A stretch of DNA of 56,287 nucleotides from Clostridiales bacterium (GTDB taxonomy: Bacteria; Bacillota; Clostridia; Christensenellales; Borkfalkiaceae): positions 1 through 56,287 of the forward strand of contig SVIG01000008.1 in the NCBI GenBank assembly GCA_015071005.1, read 5' to 3'. Below are positions 46,298-53,593 of this stretch, in pieces (within the stretch, counting starts at the first letter, position 1; each line of letters begins with the position of its first letter). Below the pieces are notes generated by a model that made no database searches, was not told the DNA's origin, and saw only the letters and a program-made list of their open reading frames with translations. The translations under genes and the position numbers were made by a program.

Positions 46298-47563
46298 ATG
46301 AGTTCAAAGAAAAATCGGGAAGAAAGCACTATTGAATGGGAATTTGGTATCGATTGGTTCAAAGACCTGCAAGCGAAAGTAAAGTACAACGTCTACCAAA
46401 GCGAGTATTACGAGCGCATGGCAGACGATTACAACGATGATACCTACCGCAAGAAAGCAGAGCGCACGCTTGCTTGCAGTAAGGTTTGGGATTTGAACTA
46501 TTACGTTCGTCATGGTATCAAACAAATAAAAAGCATAACGCGCTGTCAGGATTCCTTTTGTTACGTATGTCAAAGTTTGAAAGCGCAAAGGCGTTTTCAA
46601 TTATTTTCCCCCATTTTGCGACAGTTGGAAAAAACACACGACATTTTCCATACGGTATTCACCGTACCGAATGTGTCGGGGCAACGTCTAAATTGGACAT
46701 TGGATAAAATGTATAGCCGTTTCGGGCGTTTGATAGCGTACCTGAAAGGTGAAAAGAAAGTCAAAGGACTTGATTTCTTTCAATACGGTTACGTTGGCGC
46801 GGTACGTTCGTTAGAAATTACGACAGGCAAACGCAAAAACGGCAATGATTTTCACCCCCATTTCCACACAATGATTGTGCTTTCCAAAAATCCCCCGAAT
46901 ATGGAAAAGGTTATAGAAAACAGTTTTTCCAACGGCAAATATGATTACGTAACGAATAAACGCAAGGTTACGTACTTTTCAAAGTTTGAATGGCTGTTAC
47001 AGCGCATTTGGTGTTTGCTCATGTTGGATATCAAGGTAACAAAGCAAAATATCATAGATATTTACGGCGTTACGGACGGATTGTATAAAGACGGCTTTGA
47101 CGTAAAAGCGGATAATGCGGAAGGCAATTTCCATGAAATTTTCAAATACGCCATAAAAGGCACATACAAAAAAGAAAAAATCTTCGAATACGAAGATTTT
47201 AGCTATTTGGAAAATGCCTTAAAAAACCGTCGTGTTTATGAAACGTATGGTGTCCTGCGTGAATACAATTTCAACGACGTTGGCGATATATCAAATTTGC
47301 AAGATATGTCAGATATGATTTTCGATGAATTGTTGAAAGAGTTGCAATGTCGTGAAAAGCCTATTGTTATACAAAGCTGTATCGAGGAAATTTTAAACGA
47401 CTTGCAAAGCAATAAAAAGCGCAAGAAAAAAATCCGATATATCGGACCTGCGGTATTACGTCGTGTATTTCAAACATTATCCGATGAAGAAAAAGAAACG
47501 TGTTTAGAAAAAATGCGTGAATTGTTCTTCGGAGAAAACAGCGAAGGAAATCGCATTAAATAA
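46298..47563 (+). CDS. rep: Rolling-circle replication initiator, Rep_1/pC194 family
   Basis: The HUH metal-binding motif FHPHFHTMIVL lies at residues 185-195 (His188 and His190 as the pair). The catalytic motif HEIFKYAIKGT places Tyr284 with Glu280 four residues before it, the same Y-minus-4 Glu spacing as in pC194 Rep (Tyr214/Glu210). A Cys cluster CQDSFCYVC at 83-91 and the FHTVFTVPNVSGQRLNWTL strand (117-135) also match Rep_1. The protein nicks the dso and starts leading-strand synthesis. Length is 421 residues, longer than plasmid Reps of about 235-330. CGGAG precedes the ATG. Confidence 0.9.
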   Translation: MSSKKNREESTIEWEFGIDWFKDLQAKVKYNVYQSEYYERMADDYNDDTYRKKAERTLACSKVWDLNYYVRHGIKQIKSITRCQDSFCYVCQSLKAQRRFQLFSPILRQLEKTHDIFHTVFTVPNVSGQRLNWTLDKMYSRFGRLIAYLKGEKKVKGLDFFQYGYVGAVRSLEITTGKRKNGNDFHPHFHTMIVLSKNPPNMEKVIENSFSNGKYDYVTNKRKVTYFSKFEWLLQRIWCLLMLDIKVTKQNIIDIYGVTDGLYKDGFDVKADNAEGNFHEIFKYAIKGTYKKEKIFEYEDFSYLENALKNRRVYETYGVLREYNFNDVGDISNLQDMSDMIFDELLKELQCREKPIVIQSCIEEILNDLQSNKKRKKKIRYIGPAVLRRVFQTLSDEEKETCLEKMRELFFGENSEGNRIK

Positions 47564-47621
47564 GACCTATTCACGGCAGGAAAGCGGTGTAGGAATAAAT
47601 TATTAAAGGTAGGTAAAATTT

Positions 47622-47909
47622 ATGGCAACCAAAAAGAAGACTATCGTGAAAACGAAAAACGGTAAGGAAGTACGCTTACTTACGCCTGCGGAAAAAGGCG
47701 CAAAGGCGGCTTTCGAATTGAAGAAAGGCGTTAAGGTGACGAATATGGGTGAAGTGAAACGCAATCCCGACGGTTCGCCGCGCAAGTTGAATAAAGTTGA
47801 ACGCTCTTACCGAGTTGGATATTTGAACGCGCGAAAAGATAACGCAAAGGCTTACAATTATAACAAGAAAAAGAAAGCGGCGCGTAAAGCGGCTTCGAAA
47901 AAAAAATAA
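47622..47909 (+). CDS. Small lysine-rich basic protein
   Basis: This 95-residue protein is very basic, with lysine clusters at both ends (MATKKKTIVKTKNGKEV and KKKKAARKAASKKK). A middle GEVKRNPDGSPRKLNKVE segment is followed by RVGYLNARKD. It has no TM or signal, so it is unlikely to be a classical coat protein. A nucleic-acid-binding role is the simplest reading. AAAGGTAGG precedes the ATG. Confidence 0.7.
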   Translation: MATKKKTIVKTKNGKEVRLLTPAEKGAKAAFELKKGVKVTNMGEVKRNPDGSPRKLNKVERSYRVGYLNARKDNAKAYNYNKKKKAARKAASKKK

Positions 47910-47922
47910 GGAGTAAAAGAAA

Positions 47923-49077
47923 ATGAAGATGAAAAAGAAAGTAATTATTTCAATGCTCGCCGTCAGCGCAACGTTGGCGTTGGGCGCATTTATGGGCGGT
48001 TGTTCGTTGAGCGATAAAATCGAGCAATGGCGTTGTGACCACGAGAATATCACGGAAAATGTCGTAATCGACCCTACGTGTTATGAAAAAGGCGAATTGA
48101 AAGAAACGTGTGACGACTGCGGTAAAACGTGGACGGAAGACATTGAGAAAGTAGCGCATACGTGGAATGACGGCGAAGTAGTTGTCGAAGCAACGTGTAC
48201 GGAAACGGGTATTACGCGTTATACGTGTACGGTTGAAGGCTGTGAAGCCGTTGAAGATAGAGTTACGGATAAAGTTGAGCATACGCGCGTGGAAATGCCT
48301 GCGGTAGCCCCTACGTGTACGACGGTCGGCTATACGGAATGGTATAAATGCGGTGATTGTGGCTTGGTACTGACGAAAAAGCAGGAAATTCCTGCGCTTG
48401 GTCACGTGGAAACGGAATTAAAAGCCGTTGCCCCTACCTGCACGGAAACGGGCTTGACGGCAGGCGTAGGCTGTGTGACGTGCGGTGAAGTTTTTACTGC
48501 GCAAACGGTTGTCCCTGCAACGGGGCATAACATTGTAACGGTAGCAGGCAAACCTGCAACGTGTACGGAAACGGGTTTGACGGACGGACAAGTTTGTGAA
48601 AATTGTGGCAAGGTGTATGTTGAACAAACGGAAATTCCTGCAACAGGGCATAAGGATAGCGACGGCGATTTTTCGTGTGACGTGTGCGGTGTTGATACAG
48701 CCTCTTTAATTGCTGTGGAAGAAGGCGAGCTTGTTGCTGGAAATACATATCGAATATATTTTAGGCAGGAGGGAAGTTATATTTATTTTTCGATGAAACT
48801 TTCGCCTGATACTACAACGTACTTTCAAGCGGCTAAAGAATCTACTAGTGAAAAATATCTAAAATGGTCTGGAGATTATGCTCCCGATTACTATTTAGAA
48901 GGTCTTGAAGTAGTAAAGACGGATACGTACATTGAATTCAAGTTGCAATCAGGTACGTATAAAATTATAAAATTCGATGGAACGGATACGGGCGCTACCT
49001 ACGTTATCGACGATACGACGACAATTGAATCGTTCTCAGATGGTCAAGTTTACCGCGTTGTAGAATCCGACGTTTGA
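47923..49077 (+). CDS. Surface lipoprotein with tandem Cys-rich repeats
   Basis: A signal peptide ends in lipobox MGGC with Cys27. Residues about 38-256 hold five full copies and a half copy of a module of about 41 residues with the pattern PTC-x-x-x-G...C-x-x-C-G...(V/I)PA-x-GH. Such repeats occur on clostridial surface proteins and look like small zinc ribbons. A separate beta-rich C-terminal domain follows (262-384, GNTYRIYFRQEGSYIYFSM). A lipid-anchored protein would remain on the host cell, so a conversion or exclusion role is as plausible as a structural one. Confidence 0.75.
   Translation: MKMKKKVIISMLAVSATLALGAFMGGCSLSDKIEQWRCDHENITENVVIDPTCYEKGELKETCDDCGKTWTEDIEKVAHTWNDGEVVVEATCTETGITRYTCTVEGCEAVEDRVTDKVEHTRVEMPAVAPTCTTVGYTEWYKCGDCGLVLTKKQEIPALGHVETELKAVAPTCTETGLTAGVGCVTCGEVFTAQTVVPATGHNIVTVAGKPATCTETGLTDGQVCENCGKVYVEQTEIPATGHKDSDGDFSCDVCGVDTASLIAVEEGELVAGNTYRIYFRQEGSYIYFSMKLSPDTTTYFQAAKESTSEKYLKWSGDYAPDYYLEGLEVVKTDTYIEFKLQSGTYKIIKFDGTDTGATYVIDDTTTIESFSDGQVYRVVESDV
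48034..48690 (+). repeat. Coding tandem repeats of the Cys-rich lipoprotein
   Basis: Five modules of about 123 nt and a partial sixth encode the PTCTETG...CG...PATGH repeat. The last two copies are the most alike (residues 162-202 and 203-243), suggesting recent duplication. Confidence 0.7.
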
Positions 49078-49099
49078 ACGTCTAACTATTAACTAAAAC

Positions 49100-49137
49100 A
49101 AAAACGGCTCTGCCCTGTGTGGGGTCGAGCCGTTTTT
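49100..49137 (+). terminator. Terminator inside the phage gene cluster
   Basis: AAAAACGGCTC (49100-49110) and GAGCCGTTTTT (49127-49137) form an 11-bp stem ending in a T run on the plus strand. It separates the replication/lipoprotein genes from the pIII-like and assembly genes. Ff phages likewise have a terminator before gene III. Confidence 0.85.
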
Positions 49138-49151
49138 CTTATAGGTGTATT

Positions 49152-49244
49152 ATGAACGAAAATACTTGTGTGTGTTGCGGCGCGGTTATTCCCGAAGGGA
49201 GTATGATTTGTGCCGTGTGCAAAGGCGGTGATTATGAAAATTAA
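49152..49244 (+). CDS. Mini zinc-ribbon protein, 30 residues
   Basis: The reading frame encodes MNENTCVCCGAVIPEG followed by SMICAVCKGG, giving two CxxC-type knuckles that could bind one zinc. AGGTG lies five bases before the ATG. It overlaps the start of the pIII-like gene by 11 nt, suggesting translational coupling. It is too short for most gene callers. Confidence 0.55.
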   Translation: MNENTCVCCGAVIPEGSMICAVCKGGDYEN

Positions 49245-51333
49245 AGCAATTTATAAGAGAATCGTATTCTTATTTGCGGCGGCGTTCCTTTCGCTGTTTT
49301 GCCTTTTTGAAAGTGTGTTTTCAATTAAAGCATTCGCGGATGAAAACAGCGTACATATCAAGAATTATGACAGTACGCGAATTGAAGACGATTTAGCGGA
49401 CGTGAACGCCTATGAATACGTTGGCAAGGATTACGTGGATATTGTCCGCGTGCAGGAATATTGTTATTCGGAAAAATCCTTTATGACGGATTACTATGGA
49501 CTTTACATATACGTGTTTAATCCGATGGATAATATCACGGACAAAGAAGCTTCCCCTTTTGTGGAATCGGATAAAAACGTGGTAAATATGGCGGTAGAAT
49601 ACAACGAAGACGGTACACCGAGCAAATATGAAATTTTGGCTTTGGAATACTTGGACAAGACCGATACGAACCGTTTTTATAAGTTCAAAGTCAAGGACGT
49701 GGGAAAGCTTTATGAGATTGAAAAAGCTTATTCGCAGGCGCACAATAAACGTCGTTATGATTTAGCAGGTTTTCAATTCAAGAAGAAAAACGGAAATAAC
49801 GTTGTGACCGAGCAGGAAGACGTGACTATCGGCAAAACGTATATTTATACGGGTTATTCGGCAGGTTGTGCGTTGGAATCGGATATGACCGACAAGGAAA
49901 GCACGCTTGCGTGTGAAGTCCAAACGTTGGAAACGATTAAGTTGGAAATCAAACATACGAATCGTCTTATGGAAAATTACGGCTTGACGAATCACGGCGA
50001 CGATAATATTTGTGATAATCTGCATACGGCGTATTTTTCCGTTCCTGAACGTTATTTCACGGAGTATGGGAATCTGCAAAAGATTGCCGCGGAGTGGTAC
50101 GAGTACAAAACTTCCCCTATATTCGTGACGTCGGACGAAGGCGCGTATAATGCTCTTCAAGGTTATCTTGGCAAAACGTTAAAAAACGTTGACGGTGACC
50201 CCATTGATGATGATTTGAAGTGGCGCGTTATTTGGGATTATACTTCGAAAAGTCTTCCTGGTATTGTTGATTCTACGGCGTACGAATATTATTGGCGTTA
50301 TAACAGCATGAAGTTGCATAACGTTGATTGGAGTGAAAGCTTTGTTTATGGTGACGGAGTACAAAATTTACCCCGTATGTCTTGGCTTCTACCCGTTGAT
50401 ACAGATAGCAATTCTCGTGAAGAATATCGAGTCTCTTCGGAAGACCTTTTGAACTATGCAACGTCGTATAATAAAAATCAATTAAGCGGCATTCCCCTTG
50501 TTCGCGATAAATATTCATTCGATTTATTTTCGACGTATGGAAACGCTGAAAATGGGTATGAGTTAAACGCGATTGACGAAGATAGACAAGCGCAGTTTGG
50601 CGTTAAAAACGGCAAGGTAAGCGTAGAAATCGACGCGGGCGAAACACTTGATTTGATTGATTGGACGGGTGTCGATAGTCTTTGGGAAAAAATGCTTGCA
50701 TATCGAGATGATGAAGGTCACATTACGCAAAAATGTATCGAAGAACTTACGGATTCAAAGGCTATTTCGGAATTAACGGCAAATTCTTTTGCGGATAAAT
50801 ATTCTATCGGTAAGCAAGAAGCGGAAGCCGTACAAGATTTTGCAATTAAGGAAATTGAAGCAGGTAATCACGTTATTTTATTTCGTTTTGCAACGACGGA
50901 TTATTACGCGGCGAATGCGCGTTTTGATAAGTATACGAATAATAATGTGAGCTCCGAAGACGGCTTTGTTTCGCAACAAACGGTGTTCTTGGATTTTGAT
51001 ATTATTTCGCTTACGTTCCGCGATGAAATGCAAAACGATACGGTTATTGGTGTAGTTGCGAATCCTGTTGATATATTCAGCTCTATCGAGCCTAGCTCGG
51101 ATATGCGCGTTGATAAAGATTTTTGGGATATTTTTGGGAATATTGTGGGCGCGTTTTTTGGCGCTCTTGCTCTTGTATTTTTATTCCCTTGGATAGTTCA
51201 AGGATTGGCGTGGCTGCTCGGTTTGATTTTCAAGGGTTTAAGTAAGCTTTTTGATTGGATAATTGCTTTAATAGCTTTACCGTTCAAGCTGATCGGAAAG
51301 CTATTCGATAAAATGTTCCATAAAAAGGAATAA
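49234..51333 (+). CDS. Large secreted, C-terminally anchored protein (pIII-like adsorption protein candidate)
   Basis: The N-terminus is a signal peptide (IVFLFAAAFLSLFCLFESVF with an AFA-D cleavage-like site near residue 33). About 590 residues of Asp/Glu/Tyr-rich extracellular sequence follow. The C-terminus has a TM segment (IFGNIVGAFFGALALVFLFP) and further amphipathic hydrophobic stretches ending KLFDKMFHKKE. This signal-ectodomain-anchor layout, upstream of a membrane protein and a Zot ATPase, matches the position and topology of pIII, which binds the receptor. At 699 residues it is larger than Ff pIII (about 420). The start at 49234 follows AAGGCGGTG. Confidence 0.72.
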   Translation: MKIKAIYKRIVFLFAAAFLSLFCLFESVFSIKAFADENSVHIKNYDSTRIEDDLADVNAYEYVGKDYVDIVRVQEYCYSEKSFMTDYYGLYIYVFNPMDNITDKEASPFVESDKNVVNMAVEYNEDGTPSKYEILALEYLDKTDTNRFYKFKVKDVGKLYEIEKAYSQAHNKRRYDLAGFQFKKKNGNNVVTEQEDVTIGKTYIYTGYSAGCALESDMTDKESTLACEVQTLETIKLEIKHTNRLMENYGLTNHGDDNICDNLHTAYFSVPERYFTEYGNLQKIAAEWYEYKTSPIFVTSDEGAYNALQGYLGKTLKNVDGDPIDDDLKWRVIWDYTSKSLPGIVDSTAYEYYWRYNSMKLHNVDWSESFVYGDGVQNLPRMSWLLPVDTDSNSREEYRVSSEDLLNYATSYNKNQLSGIPLVRDKYSFDLFSTYGNAENGYELNAIDEDRQAQFGVKNGKVSVEIDAGETLDLIDWTGVDSLWEKMLAYRDDEGHITQKCIEELTDSKAISELTANSFADKYSIGKQEAEAVQDFAIKEIEAGNHVILFRFATTDYYAANARFDKYTNNNVSSEDGFVSQQTVFLDFDIISLTFRDEMQNDTVIGVVANPVDIFSSIEPSSDMRVDKDFWDIFGNIVGAFFGALALVFLFPWIVQGLAWLLGLIFKGLSKLFDWIIALIALPFKLIGKLFDKMFHKKE

Positions 51334-51345
51334 GGATAAAAGATA

Positions 51346-51372
51346 ACCGCCCCTGCATAACGCCGGGGCGGT
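51346..51372. repeat. GC-rich hairpin after the pIII-like gene
   Basis: ACCGCCCC (51346-51353) and GGGGCGGT (51365-51372) form an 8-bp GC stem with an 11-nt loop, 12 nt past the stop codon. The plus strand continues with A-rich sequence, so it is not a clear terminator for the phage transcript; it could act as an mRNA stabiliser or DNA structural signal. Confidence 0.55.
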
Positions 51373-51429
51373 GAAGAAAACAAATAAAAATTAGACAGCT
51401 CGGATAGACGGCAAAGGTAGGTGTTTATT

Positions 51430-51675
51430 ATGAAGGATAAGCTCAAGTGTTCTCAATTAGCTCATTTGCGTTTGAGAAGGGAAAATGCAAGAAAGGCAAA
51501 TTCGGCTAAAAATGGTACAGCAAATGCGTATTATGGTGCAAAAGTTGAATACCACGACGAAGTAAAAAAAATGCAAGAAAAACGCAAAAAAATTCTTTCT
51601 CAAGGTGAGCGTCGCTCTTTGTATTTCGATTTTTTACGAAAGCACGGTGTTCCTAAGGGTTATCGAGTACGTTGA
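51430..51675 (+). CDS. Small basic protein of unknown function
   Basis: This 81-residue protein is Lys/Arg-rich and helical (HLRLRRENARKANSAKNG, then EKRKKILSQGERRSLYFDF). It has no TM or signal. AAAGGTAGG lies about 10 nt before the ATG at 51430. No family was recognised. Confidence 0.68.
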   Translation: MKDKLKCSQLAHLRLRRENARKANSAKNGTANAYYGAKVEYHDEVKKMQEKRKKILSQGERRSLYFDFLRKHGVPKGYRVR

Positions 51676-51696
51676 ATTGGGTTGAATCACAAGTAA

Positions 51697-51720
51697 AAGA
51701 GAGCTTTTGTAAGCTCTCTT
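51697..51720. terminator. Terminator between convergent small gene and nuclease gene
   Basis: AAGAGAGCTT and AAGCTCTCTT form a 10-bp stem with TTGT loop, followed on the minus strand by TTTACTT. It can end the antisense nuclease transcript and reduce read-through of the phage transcript. Confidence 0.7.
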
Positions 51721-51729
51721 GAAAGTGAA

Positions 51730-52467
51730 TTATTCGTTTATTTTACCTATATCAGCGTATTTAATTTTCTTTTTATAGCTATCGTTTTCAATTTCCTTTC
51801 TATTTAAGTAAACGACAGTTATTTTTTCGCGTTTTACTAAATCAGGATAAATTTTTGTTTTGTATTCTTTTCGTTGCTGATATTTTTTGTTGGATTCATC
51901 GTACCCCCAAAATTCAACGTAAATATTTTTCTTTCCGTTGTATTCAGGAATGTAAAAATCGGGAGTTAAGTCCTTATCTTTATCAATATCAATTTTCTTT
52001 TCGTATGCGTGTTGTATCCCTTCTTGATACAACCAGTTATCGATAATTTTTTCGTATGGACTTTTTACAAGGTGGCCATCATCGCAAACGAAATCGCTTT
52101 CATATTCGGCTTCGAGTTTTTCAAAGTCTTTGCATTTGCTAACTTTAAGATATAGTATCTTGTTTGCAAATTTTTTGTAGCAATCGTAACAAAAGTGTTT
52201 GCCGTTCGAAATATTGCCGCAAACAATACAGGTCAAGTCTTCCATTGTGGATTCATCGATCAATTCAAAATTTTGTTTTTTTGAGTTCTTTTTGGTAGAA
52301 CATTTGCAAGCTTCGTCGGCATTATGCCATTCGTTGCATAAGAAGCATTGGATTATTTCGCCTTTGTTTGCCTGCATAGCGTGCTTGCGGCAAAGTCCGT
52401 CTTTACGGGTTTTACCCATATAAACATTGGTAGGTTCGCCGCAGATAGGACAGGTTTTTTCACTCAT
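51730..52467 (-). CDS. Zinc-ribbon PD-(D/E)XK nuclease, antisense cargo gene
   Basis: The N-terminal 100 residues contain Cys pairs (CPIC at 6-9, CFLC at 41-44, CIVC at 80-83, CYDC at 93-96) that suggest two or three zinc fingers. The C-terminal part has SPYEKIIDNWLYQEGI, HAYEKKID, LTPDFYIPEY (Asp170) and IYVEFWGYD (Glu185) with nearby Lys. This is the PD-(D/E)XK nuclease layout, with the EFWG form and migrated Lys seen in many restriction-like proteins. Length is 245 residues. AAGGGGG precedes the ATG. It is the only gene on this strand inside the phage block, so it is probably a cargo or defence gene. Confidence 0.78.
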   Translation of the reverse strand: MSEKTCPICGEPTNVYMGKTRKDGLCRKHAMQANKGEIIQCFLCNEWHNADEACKCSTKKNSKKQNFELIDESTMEDLTCIVCGNISNGKHFCYDCYKKFANKILYLKVSKCKDFEKLEAEYESDFVCDDGHLVKSPYEKIIDNWLYQEGIQHAYEKKIDIDKDKDLTPDFYIPEYNGKKNIYVEFWGYDESNKKYQQRKEYKTKIYPDLVKREKITVVYLNRKEIENDSYKKKIKYADIGKINE

Positions 52468-52553
52468 AATATATTCCCCCTTGTTGGTAGATATTGGTAA
52501 TATCATACCGCAAGACGGGGAAAAAGTCAAGAAAAAAAAGTAAAGGTAACAAA

Positions 52554-52670
52554 ATGAAAAATATTGTTAAGAAAAAGAAAGTATCTTTTAAATACGCACT
52601 GTTTTGGGTTCTCGGTATTATCGGTGCAATCCTTGCAGGTTATTTCCTTTTTGTAGGGAGCAAAGTATGA
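52554..52670 (+). CDS. 38-residue single-TM protein, candidate major or minor coat protein
   Basis: The protein has a basic N-terminus (MKNIVKKKKVSFKY) and one Gly-rich TM of about 22 residues (LFWVLGIIGAILAGYFLFVG). AAAGGTAAC precedes the ATG, and its stop codon overlaps the next gene (ATGA). Filamentous phage coat proteins are short, single-TM and close to the assembly genes, and this is the only such reading frame I found in the element. A pVII/pIX-like minor protein is also possible. It lacks an acidic N-terminal segment and a clear cleavable signal, which weakens the pVIII assignment. Confidence 0.62.
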   Translation: MKNIVKKKKVSFKYALFWVLGIIGAILAGYFLFVGSKV

Positions 52671-53593
52671 AAACGTTATTGCGAAGAATCGGCGGTCATT
52701 TCCGCGAAAAACAATTCTATTATGCTTGTACGATAATAACCCTTGGTTTGCTTGCCTTGGGTTTATTTCGCTTTCCAAACGCTATTGGGCGTTTGGTAGA
52801 AAGTTGTCGGGATTTCGGCTTGTCGATTGCATATATGTTTTGTGAATGGTTTGACATTGAAGCGGAAATTACGCCTACCGTCAATAATTATCCTGATTAT
52901 TCTTTTTTGAATATGAAGACATGGTTTTTCTCCCTTTTTAATCAATCGTCCATGCCGTCTACGCCTTCGCCTACGCTCCCTTTGGATTGGGATTTATTCA
53001 AAGAAAAATGGGTGGCGTATTGGCAAGTGTTTATTGATACGGATAATATTATGCAGTATCTTTATTATCTTGCTTATTACGCGGAAATAGTCGCGCTTGT
53101 TCTTATACTTGGGATTCCCATTTGGTTTGGTGTGAAAAAGCTTTTTAATAAGTATTATTTCAAAGAACCGCGCCACCCTGAAACGGAAGAAGAACAGCAG
53201 GACGAAACGCGCCCTATCAAGGAAAGTAAGCTGTTACGCGCATGGCATTGGTTTTATTTCACAATATTGGTACAGATAGGAATGTGGTTTGTTGCGCTGT
53301 TCAATTTCGTAAAGGCGCGTGAAGATTTGTACCAGTTTTGGTTGTTGCTTGTATTGCTCTATTTCAACGTACTCACGATTATTATAGAATTTTGCGCATA
53401 TTACGTGTACTTTGTTGTATCGTTCGATTTCGTCAATCTCTATCGGCAGGCGTACAAGCTGTGTCTTGATTTATCGGCGGTATTGTCCGTTTTAGGCTTG
53501 TTCAGTTGGACTACGATTGTAATACTCATATTGAAAAGAAAGTCGGAAAATTTAGAGTATGAACGTATGATGAACGGCGAGGTGGAAGAATGA
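52667..53593 (+). CDS. Five-TM membrane protein (pVI-like position)
   Basis: This 308-residue protein has TM segments at about 18-35, 136-155, 192-213, 222-251 and 268-289, with a Pro/Ser/Thr-rich external loop (92-107) and an acidic cytoplasmic stretch (168-185). It sits between the coat candidate and the Zot ATPase with ATGA overlaps on both sides. In filamentous phages gene VI precedes gene I, but pVI is only about 112 residues, so homology is not claimed. A membrane component of the extrusion machinery is the likely role. Confidence 0.7.
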   Translation: MKTLLRRIGGHFREKQFYYACTIITLGLLALGLFRFPNAIGRLVESCRDFGLSIAYMFCEWFDIEAEITPTVNNYPDYSFLNMKTWFFSLFNQSSMPSTPSPTLPLDWDLFKEKWVAYWQVFIDTDNIMQYLYYLAYYAEIVALVLILGIPIWFGVKKLFNKYYFKEPRHPETEEEQQDETRPIKESKLLRAWHWFYFTILVQIGMWFVALFNFVKAREDLYQFWLLLVLLYFNVLTIIIEFCAYYVYFVVSFDFVNLYRQAYKLCLDLSAVLSVLGLFSWTTIVILILKRKSENLEYERMMNGEVEE

